Counted from the stretch's first letter, positions 44,031 to 52,252 are shown. The stretch is 64,000 bases of DNA from an uncultured Prevotella sp. (GCF_900549175.1 NZ_URNN01000001.1:4626-68625); one strand, 5' to 3'. A program made the numbers and translations. Notes: generated by a model from the letters alone, not told the origin.

Positions 44031-45143
44031 TTATAATCGTGTGATGTAAATCTTCATCATGAGCATGGGCAAATCTGCTGTCCGCTTTTTATCCATGTGA
44101 AGTTGTCTGGCCAGATTGTCCGTCTCTTTCGGGAGGGCATCGGCTAACTTGTAGTAGTCACTCTTATCCTTTTCCGAGAGGACGCTTACCGAGAGGTCGT
44201 CCATGGACATGAACGGCTGAATCATCATCAGCAGGTAGGCATGTAAGATCTTCTCGGATTTCACTTTGCCGCTTTTCAAATCTCTGACAGCCGCTTGTGC
44301 ATTGCGGAGCAGGCGGAGATTTGTGCGCATGGCGAGGTAAATCATAGCGTCTTTATGGGACAGCTCCTTGCGGTCGGCGGCACGGAGTATCTGTACACAG
44401 CACTGTTCGGTATTCCTTGTTATGTCGGCAATGTTGCTGTCGGCAAAATCCGGCAGGTATTGCAGGAATTCCTTAAAGTGACGATGCTCCTCCATGATGA
44501 AGGCACGCAGGTCTTCCTTGCCGTGGATGCCTTTCTTCACGGCTTTCTGCAAGAACAGCTGATAACGCTTCAGCACAGCCTGTTTCCCACCTTTATTATA
44601 TACAGGCAGGCTGTCCAGAGACGCAAAGAACGGCTGTGCCTCTTTCATGGCTTGATGAAGTTCCTCATCATGTGCGTATGGAGAAGTCTGCTCCCTGAGG
44701 TATAACAAATCACGGTAACTGCGTTGTCTGGACATCGCCATACGGCACAGTTCTATGCGGATAGAGTCCTTAATCTCACGATATGCCGCAAATGGATATG
44801 AGTGAGAGAAACCGGCAGTATCACGTGCCAGGCATGAGGCAACAGAGTCGTTCAGCACACGCCATTCACTGATTGCCTTGGCCAATGACTGGACGGAAAC
44901 CTTGTCATCCTTTCGGAGATTGGTCAGGAAGCCGTGATATTCACTGATGGCTTCATCACTTGAACGGAACGACATTATGTCATTTCCGTCTGAACACGCT
45001 GTCAGCATGAATGCGGCAATCGCGGTGGCAATACATGTGACAAGTCTGATGCCGCCATTTGAGTTTGATTTTGTAAAAAGGTGGTTCTGCTTTTTGCAAT
45101 GAAGGATGACACATCCCCTGCAATGTTGATTTTTATATGTCAT
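44031..45143 (-). CDS. Predicted lipoprotein, helical
   Basis: 370 residues from ATG 45143. After an unusually long polar N-terminus comes a hydrophobic stretch ending in a lipobox (ATAIAAFMLTACSDG), so the mature protein should begin at that Cys. The rest is helical and charged (AISEYHGFLTNLRKDDKVSV, RNTEQCCVQILRAADRKEL). No known domain. First gene of the mobilisation operon, with a minus -7 box (TAACTTTG, 45190-45183) ~40 nt upstream. Confidence 0.65.
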   Translation of the reverse strand: MTYKNQHCRGCVILHCKKQNHLFTKSNSNGGIRLVTCIATAIAAFMLTACSDGNDIMSFRSSDEAISEYHGFLTNLRKDDKVSVQSLAKAISEWRVLNDSVASCLARDTAGFSHSYPFAAYREIKDSIRIELCRMAMSRQRSYRDLLYLREQTSPYAHDEELHQAMKEAQPFFASLDSLPVYNKGGKQAVLKRYQLFLQKAVKKGIHGKEDLRAFIMEEHRHFKEFLQYLPDFADSNIADITRNTEQCCVQILRAADRKELSHKDAMIYLAMRTNLRLLRNAQAAVRDLKSGKVKSEKILHAYLLMMIQPFMSMDDLSVSVLSEKDKSDYYKLADALPKETDNLARQLHMDKKRTADLPMLMMKIYITRL

Positions 45144-45182
45144 ACTATTAACTTTTTGAGTCTGATTTTGAATTTGACGATG

Positions 45183-45365
45183 CAAAGTTAATGTATTTCA
45201 ATGGTATTGATGCAATATTTGTTACAAGTTTAATCTTATTTGTGCATCATACTTACGAGTTTGATTTGCAATGAAATCAACTGAAAGAAAACATGGAAAT
45301 TTTTGTCTCAAAGTTTGATTTATCTTTCAAGTATGATAATTTCTCAGAAAAATCATGTACCTTTG
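45183..45365. promoter_or_regulatory. Divergent control region with repeated GAGTTTGATT motifs
   Basis: Minus -7 box TAACTTTG at 45190-45183 (lipoprotein operon) and plus -7 box TACCTTTG at 45358-45365 (recombinase-like regulator). Between them is GAGTTTGATTT (45257-45267) with partial inverse AAATCAACT (45274-45282), and AAGTTTGATTTATC (45311-45324). A further copy lies within the lipoprotein gene near 45058. The motif matches the palindrome at 17137-17174. Confidence 0.6.
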
Positions 45366-45370
45366 CACTT

Positions 45371-45440
45371 GATTTCACCTTCGGGGCATTGTTGGCTGCG
45401 CTCGGCATAGCCAAAGCAAGCTTTACTCTGCTCCCGTTGG
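45371..45440 (-). repeat. Dispersed small repeat, copy R5 (diverged)
   Basis: Reverse complement of the family: GCTCGGCATAGCC and AGCAAGCTTTACTCTGCTCC, with TTCACCTTCGG at the left. It lies in the leader of the regulator gene. Confidence 0.5.
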
Positions 45441-45471
45441 CACAATAATTCGTTTAATATCGTACAACAGT

Positions 45472-46095
45472 ATGGCAAAAGTAGGTTACATCTTTATCGC
45501 CGCTGATGGCGAAGACTATTCAGAAGAAAAGGCTTGGATGCAGCAGTACGGCTGTGTGCAGGTCATAGAGGAGTTGTCCGAACATGAGAGGCTGCGCCCG
45601 ATGTGGAAACAGCTTATAGCAAGCCTGGAACGTGGCGACGAGCTGGTGGTGTCAAAGTTCAGCAATGCCCTGCGCGGCACCCGTGAACTGGCGACATTCA
45701 TAGAATACTGCCGTGTGAAGGTCGTGCGTATCATATCTATAAAAGACCGCATCGACACATTCGACGAACTTTTCCCGGACACCAAGCCGTCACAGGTCAT
45801 CCAGATGATAGGGTCGCTGTCTGAGGAATGTGCCGTGCTCCGCAAGGCTTCGGCCCACATTATCCATCTGCAACAGAATATCAGACCGCCAAAGAAGACG
45901 GACAAGGCTCTGTCGAAGCTGGAGCGTGAGAAGAATATCGTAAATATGTACAACGAGGGTCACAGCATTGATGACATCTTCGCCATCAGCGGATTTACGA
46001 GCAGAAGTTCTGTGTTCCGCATACTCAACAAGTATGGTGTCACACTGAACCGTGGACCGCATAGCGGACCGCTGAAAAGAAAGAATAAACAATAA
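45472..46095 (+). CDS. Serine-recombinase-like regulator lacking catalytic residues
   Basis: 207 residues. The resolvase N-domain fold is recognisable (GYIFIAADGEDYSEEKAW; MWKQLIASLERGDELVVSKF; LATFIEYCRVKVVRIISI), and a C-terminal helix-turn-helix is present (NEGHSIDDIFAISGFTSRSS). In active enzymes the first strand reads Y-x-R-V-S; here it is YIFIAA, so both the Arg and the nucleophilic Ser are absent. It is therefore probably a DNA-binding regulator, not a recombinase. The GAGTTTGATT repeats upstream and at 17.14 kb are candidate operators. It is followed 2 nt later by a cargo gene. Confidence 0.75.
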   Translation: MAKVGYIFIAADGEDYSEEKAWMQQYGCVQVIEELSEHERLRPMWKQLIASLERGDELVVSKFSNALRGTRELATFIEYCRVKVVRIISIKDRIDTFDELFPDTKPSQVIQMIGSLSEECAVLRKASAHIIHLQQNIRPPKKTDKALSKLEREKNIVNMYNEGHSIDDIFAISGFTSRSSVFRILNKYGVTLNRGPHSGPLKRKNKQ

Positions 46096-46097
46096 AT

Positions 46098-46856
46098 ATG
46101 GTACACAATAAGATTTACAAAAACGATTCAGAATACGTTATTGCCAATGTTATGGATGACGTCGAGAACGTAGACGCAAGAGAATATTTAATTAATTTTC
46201 ATGCTAAATCAATCTACCCTGCGATAAAAGCAATGGTTCAACAAGAAAAGGCTTTAGATGAAACGTGTAAAGATCCAAATGTTATCATGTTGGCATCAAA
46301 AAAAATGGCAGAGAATGAAATAGCTCACGCTGCTTCACTTGAAATTCCAGAAAATGTTAAATCGCTCTTCCTGAAAGAATTGTCAAAAAAAGAGCAAATA
46401 TCCCTACTAAAAGGTATTTCAATAACAATAGAACAACTTGCTGCAATTTTTTTATATGCCAATGATAACGGATACAAGTTTAGCTGTTACAGATTTGAGA
46501 ATACGCCAAAAAAATATGTTGGAGCAGACTTACCAAGTTTCATTCATCTATGTGAGGATAATTCCATTGAACATTATGGAGACACATCTTTAACAGATGG
46601 GCAAATGAAGGAACTTGTCACTGCATCACAATTTGTTTTAGCAAGGATTCTTAACAATGGAAAACATTGGCATTGTTTTTATCAAACTAGAAAAGGTATA
46701 TTAGGCAATGAATCTGGAGAATATGGAAAAAAATCGCACATTCACTATATATCAGATTCATTTGGTATATCATTGGAAGATGTGGTTAAAGGATTTAAAG
46801 GTGGGATTTGCCCACACTCAAAAGTTCATATAATACTTGATGAATCAAAAGGATAA
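46098..46856 (+). CDS. Hypothetical AT-rich cargo protein
   Basis: 252 residues, clearly lower GC than the neighbouring genes, suggesting a separate origin. Helical N-terminal half (INFHAKSIYPAIKAMVQQEK, SLFLKELSKKEQISLLKGIS). The C-terminal part is His/Cys-rich (NNGKHWHCFYQTRKGILG, KSHIHYISDSFG, CPHSKVHII), hinting at a metal or nucleic-acid site. No known family recognised. A defence or anti-defence cargo role is possible but unsupported. Confidence 0.55.
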   Translation: MVHNKIYKNDSEYVIANVMDDVENVDAREYLINFHAKSIYPAIKAMVQQEKALDETCKDPNVIMLASKKMAENEIAHAASLEIPENVKSLFLKELSKKEQISLLKGISITIEQLAAIFLYANDNGYKFSCYRFENTPKKYVGADLPSFIHLCEDNSIEHYGDTSLTDGQMKELVTASQFVLARILNNGKHWHCFYQTRKGILGNESGEYGKKSHIHYISDSFGISLEDVVKGFKGGICPHSKVHIILDESKG

Positions 46857-47065
46857 AGTTATATAAACATGAAGTATTATAATAAATGAACTTATAATAG
46901 GACACACAAAAAACTAATTATTTTTAATTTTCAATGTTTATATAAACAGACAAAAATATAACAGTTCTTCATCTTGATATCCCAAAGAGTATTGAGAAAA
47001 TTTTAAAGTACACGAATTTCAAGTATCGCATCGGAATTTAGGAAATAAGAACAACAAAACAAATA

Positions 47066-47563
47066 ATGAAGAAACTATCAGCAAAAGAAATGAAAGCACT
47101 GAAAGTTATACACCTTATATGTGCAATTGCATGGTTTGGTTCCGCCATATCCATGAATCTGCTCCGCCATATCGTGGAAGCTAAAGATGCGACAGGAATG
47201 TATTGGATAGCTGAGATATTGGAAGCCATCGACATGAAGATTCTCGTACCGGGAGCAATTGGATGCCTGCTTACGGGCACCATTTATGGAGTATTTACCA
47301 ACTGGGGATTTTTCAGACACAGATGGCTTACCGTAAAATGGGGACTGACCATGTTCATGATCCTGTTTGGCACATTCTGTATGGGACCATTGGTCAAAGA
47401 AAATGTGGTGATAGGGAAAGCGATAATGGAGGGGTGCGGTAATGCGTCAAAATATTGGTATAACGTGACAGCAAACGAATACACAGGTCTGATCCAAATA
47501 GCGTTGCTCACCATCGTAACCATCATATCGGTGTATAAGCCGTGTAAGAAAAGACAAAAGTGA
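47066..47563 (+). CDS. DUF2269-like integral membrane protein
   Basis: 165 residues with four transmembrane helices. Opens LKVIHLICAIAWFGSAISMN, the His-bearing first helix typical of DUF2269-type membrane proteins, and continues GAIGCLLTGTIYGVFTNWGF and RWLTVKWGLTMFMILFGTF. Function of the family is unknown. Forms a pair with the DUF1294 gene 13 nt downstream. The 209-nt gap upstream is AT-rich with no gene. Confidence 0.7.
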   Translation: MKKLSAKEMKALKVIHLICAIAWFGSAISMNLLRHIVEAKDATGMYWIAEILEAIDMKILVPGAIGCLLTGTIYGVFTNWGFFRHRWLTVKWGLTMFMILFGTFCMGPLVKENVVIGKAIMEGCGNASKYWYNVTANEYTGLIQIALLTIVTIISVYKPCKKRQK

Positions 47564-47576
47564 CAGTTGCATAATT

Positions 47577-47843
47577 ATGGATATTATAACAGGTTATCTT
47601 CTCGCCGTCAACATTGTATCTTTCATTCTGTACGGCATAGACAAATATAAAGCTAAAAGAGGAAAATGGCGCATATCAGAGGCTAAGCTGCTGACGATGG
47701 CAGTCATCGGCGGCAGTGTCGGAGCCTGGACTGGTATGAAAGTATGGCATCACAAGACCATGCACAAGAAGTTCACCATAGGTGTGCCTCTTGTGTTTGC
47801 TATTCAGGTGGCTCTTGCGATATACCTCCATGTCAGGGCATGA
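47577..47843 (+). CDS. DUF1294 membrane protein
   Basis: 88 residues: IVSFILYGIDKYKAKRGKWR and RISEAKLLTMAVIGGSVGAW, then a HHKTMHKKF segment. This is the DUF1294 signature (two to three helices with conserved D-K and H-K-T). Function unknown. Likely chromosomal-type cargo with the preceding gene. The 200-nt convergent gap to 48045 holds only a weak hairpin (TGTCTGC/GCAGACA). Confidence 0.8.
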   Translation: MDIITGYLLAVNIVSFILYGIDKYKAKRGKWRISEAKLLTMAVIGGSVGAWTGMKVWHHKTMHKKFTIGVPLVFAIQVALAIYLHVRA

Positions 47844-48045
47844 CTGTCTGCTGCGCTTTTACAGGAAAGTGCAGACAAAAGAGAATGATGCCAATACCGA
47901 TATCGGTCGTCAGCGGTCTCTTCTGAAATCGTTTCGTCTCTCTCCTCCGAGCATAGCCTTGAACACACAGCCCAAGACTCTGAACACGAAAAAGAACACG
48001 ATAATTGCAATAATATCGTCCATAACTGTTTCTTATTTTAATGAA

Positions 48046-48543
48046 TTATACACTATTATATAGGTTCACCACTTCCAGCCCGTTTTGTCCAGCTTTCTTC
48101 ACGGTGTAGAACGTACCGCCCTTGTCAGTGCCATCATGGTAGGCAATGAGCCGTGAACTGTGGTTTACCATATAGTCGTTACGCTTTAGAAGGCAGCCGT
48201 TGAAGTACCGCTCGCTCAATACGACAACGTCATCCACGATACATAGGATGGCATCATACTTGGCTTGCGCTTCCTTGCTCCATCTGTCAGACTGACCACG
48301 GAACGGCACAACGGCTATCACCTGCAAGTCCTTCAACTCGCTTTGCAACGAAAGGGCGGCTTCTGCCGCCAGCAGGTCAAATCCCATTGCCATGCCGCAA
48401 TAGAAACACCTGAAGCCGTCAGCGTATGCTTTGGCTATCTCGGATTTAAGACGTTGTTTCAAGTCACTCCGCCCTGCAAAAGGAACATTACGGTGTCCGC
48501 TGAAGCATACGGCCACAACTTTGTCATACTTTAACTTGGTCAT
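48046..48543 (-). CDS. SLOG-fold protein (YpsA/DUF1273-like)
   Basis: 165 residues. Near the N-terminus is the SLOG signature VVAVCFSGHRNV, followed by DGFRCFYCGMAMGFDLLAAE and VIAVVPFRGQSDRWS. This is a Rossmann-like nucleotide-binding fold related to YpsA and DprA. Family knowledge: many SLOG proteins sense or process NAD-derived or other nucleotide signals. It forms a two-gene unit with the phosphoribosyltransferase gene (1-nt gap) under hairpin H3. Confidence 0.75.
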   Translation of the reverse strand: MTKLKYDKVVAVCFSGHRNVPFAGRSDLKQRLKSEIAKAYADGFRCFYCGMAMGFDLLAAEAALSLQSELKDLQVIAVVPFRGQSDRWSKEAQAKYDAILCIVDDVVVLSERYFNGCLLKRNDYMVNHSSRLIAYHDGTDKGGTFYTVKKAGQNGLEVVNLYNSV

Positions 48544-48544
48544 A

Positions 48545-49111
48545 TCATTTCACTTTGTAGTGGGTTCTTGCGAGAAATACACCTCCGAGTACATTTGCAC
48601 CGAGACCTTCAAGCTGGTTGGCATAGACGGCATAACTCAGTCCCTTGGTTATCACATCGTCAAAGACAACCACCGACTTGCCGTTGAAAAAAGCCGAATC
48701 AAACTCTATGACGTTGACTTTTCTGACTTCTTTCTCTGCCTTGCGGTGCTCATGGATTGTCAGCCGCTCGCCACTCACCGACACATAATCATAGCCGTTA
48801 ATGGCTCCGGTCAGCTCGCACACCCTTTGGCAGAAAGCCTTGTAGCGGATTTCGTTCTTCTCACTGGATGATGCCGGCACTGGGGAAAACACGATGTTGG
48901 CGCATGATGCCCCATAACGCTCGGTCATAGCTGTTGCGGTGCGTTGCGCAACCTCCTCATATGCCCGTCCGTCCTTGAAGTCGAACACTAATTGTCGGTC
49001 GGAAATCTCTTTCTCTCCCACGTTGCGTATGCGTGCAGGGTAATACTTGCAGAACCATGTCTGTGGCTTGTCAAGCTGTCCTTGAAGTTCAATGTCTATC
49101 GTCTTTGCCAT
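48545..49111 (-). CDS. Phosphoribosyltransferase-like protein
   Basis: 188 residues. The PRPP-binding loop is clear at ~148-160 (SVVVFDDVITKGLSYAVY). An upstream segment NIVFSPVPASSSEKNEIRY resembles ComF-type PRTases. No zinc finger. Partner of the SLOG gene downstream. The pair could act on nucleotides or nucleotide signals in the recipient cell; inference from fold and position. Its ATG is ~50 nt from the base of hairpin H3. Confidence 0.75.
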   Translation of the reverse strand: MAKTIDIELQGQLDKPQTWFCKYYPARIRNVGEKEISDRQLVFDFKDGRAYEEVAQRTATAMTERYGASCANIVFSPVPASSSEKNEIRYKAFCQRVCELTGAINGYDYVSVSGERLTIHEHRKAEKEVRKVNVIEFDSAFFNGKSVVVFDDVITKGLSYAVYANQLEGLGANVLGGVFLARTHYKVK

Positions 49112-49163
49112 ATCTCTGATTTATTTTCTTTCCCTCTGCTTGACTGTTTCTCAGCCTGTACGA

Positions 49164-49320
49164 GGGATATTTTTTGCTTTATCAGAGTGGTGGCGAACAA
49201 AAAGCCAAATCGGGAACGAAAAATACACTCTGCACACAAGAGGAAGATTTTTCGTTTAATGATAATGTACGATTTGGTGTTTGAACAATCGCCAACATTA
49301 CCTTTGCAAAACAATATCTA
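49164..49320 (-). promoter_or_regulatory. Giant hairpin H3, candidate ssDNA promoter
   Basis: Base GATATTTTTTGC pairs with GCAAAACAATATC. Then GGCGA/TCGCC, CCAAATCG (49205-49212)/CGATTTGG (49270-49277) and ACGAAAAAT (49216-49224)/ATTTTTCGT (49247-49255). The apex has ACTC..GAGGAAG. The right arm ends with TACCTTTG at 49299-49306. TTG at 49274 is 22 nt upstream; another at 49281 is 15 nt upstream. A CCCTC (49132)/GAGGG (49162) leader hairpin precedes the gene. Confidence 0.7.
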
Positions 49321-49439
49321 CAGAGACATGGCTGACATAAGTGATACATTACCCGTAGGAGAAAGGGCGGAATGGTGTGGGGCGAAGCTGTATAAACGGA
49401 GACTTGCCAGCCTATAACGGCAAAGGAATGATATTTATA

Positions 49440-49573
49440 TAAGTAGCGGAATAGTACATACTAAGGTTAGGAAATACTACAATCAGTATAATAGTAAAGA
49501 AGGAGTCACTACTAACTATAGTTGGCTATAATAGAAGGGGTTTCGGTATCATCGCCAGTCCGACGATGATACC
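49440..49573. repeat. TAGTA/TACTA repeat cluster (partition-site candidate) and hairpin
   Basis: Several TACTA/TAGTA copies (e.g. TAGTACATACTA, ATACTAC, CACTACTAACTATAG). Then a perfect hairpin GGTATCATCG (49545-49554) / CGATGATACC (49564-49573) at the end of the parA-RHH unit. Similar repeats flank the other side of parA. Confidence 0.55.
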
Positions 49574-49600
49574 GCGCGGCACTTTTCGCCTTTAGCCCCA

Positions 49601-49873
49601 TCATGTGTCATGCCGCTCAAGATATTCTTGCATCGCCTCATTTACAATATCACGTAAGGACATTCCTTTCTTGATGGCAAGGTACTTCATCTTTGTGTGT
49701 ATGCTTTTGTTGATAAGGAAGTTGCAGTGTACCGGCACTTCGGTAGCCACTGATACGGAAACAGATGTCTTTGTTTCCATGGGCTTCTGTTCCTTTGCCG
49801 GCTTTTGGGTGGAGGAAAGTAGTCCGTTGAGACCGCCTTTCATTCCTTCTTTCAATAATTCTCTTTTGTTCAT
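49601..49873 (-). CDS. Ribbon-helix-helix partition partner (ParG-like)
   Basis: 90 residues. A disordered Lys/Thr-rich N-terminus and a C-terminal ribbon-helix-helix: VHCNFLINKSIHTKMKYLAI then KKGMSLRDIVNEAMQEYLER. It sits 7 nt after parA, the arrangement of type Ib partition systems, where the small RHH protein binds the centromere and stimulates the ATPase. The flanking TACTA/TAGTA repeats are candidate binding sites. Confidence 0.75.
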   Translation of the reverse strand: MNKRELLKEGMKGGLNGLLSSTQKPAKEQKPMETKTSVSVSVATEVPVHCNFLINKSIHTKMKYLAIKKGMSLRDIVNEAMQEYLERHDT

Positions 49874-49880
49874 AGTTATG

Positions 49881-50636
49881 CTATTTGAGGTTCAACACTT
49901 CTTTTGCCAACGACATATAATCATTGGCACCATTGGATTTTGGATTGTACTCAAAGATGGTCTTGCCGTTGATGGGTGCTTCCGCCAAAGCCACATTGTC
50001 ACGGATGATTGTCTTGAAGACTTTCTCGTGAAAACTGTCATTGACGATTTCCCTCACACTTCGGTTTAAGGTCTTGCGCCTGTCAAACTGGGTGATGACG
50101 ATGCCGCCCACTTTCAGACATGGGTTAAGCCGTTCCTGAACAATGCGGATGATGTCCATAAGTTTTGCCATACCCCTCATGGCAAGATACTGCGCCTGTA
50201 CGGGGATGATAATGTAGTCAGCCGCCGTGAGGGCATTCAATGTAAGCAAGCCCAATGACGGAGGACAGTCAATAATGACATAATCAAAGGGCTGTACGGC
50301 AATGGCTTTGACGATAAGTCCTTTCAATATCAGTTCTCGCCCTGGTTCGCTGATAAGTTCAGACTCGGCAGCAGAGAGGTCAAGGCATGAGGGCGAGAGC
50401 GTGATGCCGTTCTCCAACTTGGCCAACGGCAAGGAATAATGACCGCTCATTGCACCATATACGGTTTGCTCTTCCTCAATGGATAGTCCAAAAGCCTCGG
50501 TCATATTGGCTTGTCCGTCCATATCTATCGCCAAAACATGTTTCTTTTTCAGTTGCAGGGCTGCTGCAAGATTTACGGCGGTCGTGCTTTTCCCGACACC
50601 GCCCTTATGGTTCAAGATTGAGATTATCTTTGTCAT
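49881..50636 (-). CDS. parA: ParA-family partition ATPase
   Basis: 251 residues with a deviant Walker A motif (NHKGGVGKSTTAVNLA) at ~10-20, AIDMDGQANMTEAF, and YVIIDCPPSLGLLTLNAL (Walker B). Length and lack of an N-terminal helix-turn-helix fit small (type Ib or soj-like) ParA. It ensures segregation of the element, pointing to a plasmid stage or an ICE with a partition function. Transcribed ahead of the RHH gene. Confidence 0.9.
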   Translation of the reverse strand: MTKIISILNHKGGVGKSTTAVNLAAALQLKKKHVLAIDMDGQANMTEAFGLSIEEEQTVYGAMSGHYSLPLAKLENGITLSPSCLDLSAAESELISEPGRELILKGLIVKAIAVQPFDYVIIDCPPSLGLLTLNALTAADYIIIPVQAQYLAMRGMAKLMDIIRIVQERLNPCLKVGGIVITQFDRRKTLNRSVREIVNDSFHEKVFKTIIRDNVALAEAPINGKTIFEYNPKSNGANDYMSLAKEVLNLK

Positions 50637-50639
50637 AAT

Positions 50640-50760
50640 GTGATACTATTGTTAGTGAATACTACTTTGCTACTCTTAGTATCTGCTATTCGTAGTAAGG
50701 TAGTGTCTCCTACTATACTACGAACAACAGTTACTATTTTTAGTCAATACTACTATCATA
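50640..50760. promoter_or_regulatory. Iterated TACTA/TAGTA region upstream of parA
   Basis: At least nine TACTA/TAGTA-type units in 120 nt (e.g. ATACTACTTTG, CTACTATACTAC, ATACTACTATC), on both strands. Position upstream of parA suggests combined promoter, operator and centromere. A minus-strand TTGAC lies within it. Confidence 0.6.
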
Positions 50761-51183
50761 TCAGAAGGGCAAGTCCTCACTCTTGTCCTGCGGTGCATCG
50801 GCTGGCGGTTCGGGAGTGCTGCCCTCGGCATTGACTGCCTTTCGTGCCTGTGCAGCAGTGCTGTCGGTTGCTTCTTTCTTGCCGACATTGACAAAGGCGA
50901 TAGAGTCAGCAATGATACTGTGCTGGATATGGCTCTCGCTGTTGCGGTCTGTCCAAATGGAAGATGTCAGCGTACCCTCAACAAGTACCATGCGTCCCTT
51001 TGTGAGGTATTCAGCCAGTCGGATATGGTTCTCCTTGCTGCTTTTTACCCTTACCCAAGTGGTGATATTCATTCCCTTACTGTAGTCGTCCACGGCAATG
51101 TCAACAGCCATGAATGTTCCATGTGTTCCTGTGATGACGCGGCTGTCCTTGCCGATACGTCCGATAGTGTGAATGTAAATCAT
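50761..51183 (-). CDS. ssb: Single-stranded DNA-binding protein (SSB-1)
   Basis: 140 residues. OB-fold with YIHTIGRIGKDSRVITG, TTWVRVKSSKENHIRLAEY, LTKGRMVLVEGTLTSS. A Pro/Ala-rich linker ends in the acidic tip KSEDLPF, the interaction tail of SSBs. In conjugative elements SSB coats the incoming strand. It is the distal gene of the unit headed by hairpin H4. Confidence 0.9.
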   Translation of the reverse strand: MIYIHTIGRIGKDSRVITGTHGTFMAVDIAVDDYSKGMNITTWVRVKSSKENHIRLAEYLTKGRMVLVEGTLTSSIWTDRNSESHIQHSIIADSIAFVNVGKKEATDSTAAQARKAVNAEGSTPEPPADAPQDKSEDLPF

Positions 51184-51233
51184 AATGTTATTTTGTTAGT
51201 GGCAAGTTGGTTAGGCTTGCCGTTACCTTGTTT

Positions 51234-51464
51234 TCAATATCCTTTCTTAGTCTGCCTTGTGTTGGCGACAAATGACTTGTTGCTGCCTGTGAGACTGATA
51301 GAGCCGCAATTCACGAAATCCCCGTCCGCATAGACTTTGTATTTCTGTCCGCTGACCTTGTGTCCCTGTTTCATGCGCTCCCGCATCCATTTCTTGGCTG
51401 CGGTTAAGGCGCAAAAGGTCTCGCTCTCCCTGGTACTCTCATCATATACGATGCACTGTGTCAT
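51234..51464 (-). CDS. Small basic hypothetical protein
   Basis: 76 residues (MTQCIVYDESTRESETFCAL, KKWMRERMKQGHKVSGQKYK), with a beta-rich end (VYADGDFVNCGSISLTG). Packed between the 51477 gene and ssb. No recognised family. Confidence 0.55.
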   Translation of the reverse strand: MTQCIVYDESTRESETFCALTAAKKWMRERMKQGHKVSGQKYKVYADGDFVNCGSISLTGSNKSFVANTRQTKKGY

Positions 51465-51476
51465 ATTTGTTTCCTC

Positions 51477-52028
51477 CTATCTCCATGTCCTAATGTTTGA
51501 CGTCACATAGTCCAACTGACCGCCAAATATGTCGCTTGGCTCTATTCCGTATTGCTCGCCACGGTCTTGCTTGTCATCACCGATAAGAGACAGGTTGCCG
51601 TCGGCATCCACCCGTGCGACATTGATTACAATATCGCAAGGCTCGTCAAAGAGATAACCAGCCACAATGGGGTGCTCTCCCTCAAAATGCACCTCAAAGC
51701 CGCCGTTAACCTCTTCACCATATTTGCGGAGAGCCGCTTTCAGTTCGTCCTGCTCACGGCCTTTCAACTCCTGAAGCTGTCCGTGGATGGTGAGGTCTTT
51801 CAGTTCCGCCTCTCGTTTGGTGTGGTTCGCCTCGCCAGTCTTTCGGTCGATGTCGAACTTGTGGTAAACCACAGGAACATGGTCTGTGGAAGCGGCAAGC
51901 CATGTGATGTTATTCACAGAGAAGCCCTTTCTGGAGAGGAACTCCTCAATGTCAGAGCCGATAAGATGGTCGGCTACGTCAAGATACTCGATGCGTGCGT
52001 CAGCATCATGCAGGATGATAATCTTCAT
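51477..52028 (-). CDS. Hypothetical acidic protein, first gene of the H4 unit
   Basis: 183 residues from ATG 52028 (MKIIILHDADARIEYLDV), preceded by AAGGAA; an ATG at 52052 is the alternative. Acidic, mixed alpha/beta: DIEEFLSRKGFSVNNITWLA, GREQDELKAALRKYGEEVNG, then FEGEHPIVAGYLFDEPCDIV. No known domain. Leader and hairpin H4 lie directly upstream. Candidate early accessory or anti-defence gene by position only. Confidence 0.6.
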   Translation of the reverse strand: MKIIILHDADARIEYLDVADHLIGSDIEEFLSRKGFSVNNITWLAASTDHVPVVYHKFDIDRKTGEANHTKREAELKDLTIHGQLQELKGREQDELKAALRKYGEEVNGGFEVHFEGEHPIVAGYLFDEPCDIVINVARVDADGNLSLIGDDKQDRGEQYGIEPSDIFGGQLDYVTSNIRTWR

Positions 52029-52092
52029 TTCCTTATTTTTTAAGTGATACATTTTTTTCTTTCCCTCCTTTCGAGACCTTTCAGCCTGTAAA

Positions 52093-52252
52093 GGGATATT
52101 TTCTGCTTTTTCAGGCCGCAGGAAAAGACATAAAGACAAATTATGTGTGAAGAATACTCTTTTCCGTGGAAAAGGAAGATTGTTCACAGTCCGGGACCGC
52201 AAGCAGAATTTGACGATTGTCTCATAGCGGCTAATTTTGCAGGAAATATGCC
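52093..52252 (-). promoter_or_regulatory. Giant hairpin H4, candidate ssDNA promoter of the ssb-1 unit
   Basis: Base ATATTTTCTGC pairs with GCAGGAAATAT; GGCCGC (52114) with GCGGCT (52227). The long middle GACAAATT / AATTTGAC matches with one mismatch. Apex AATACTCTTTTCC..GGAAAAGGAAGATT. The right arm holds TTGAC (52210) and TAATTTTG (52232-52239) with 19 nt between, a full promoter pointing right in duplex DNA. Confidence 0.7.
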
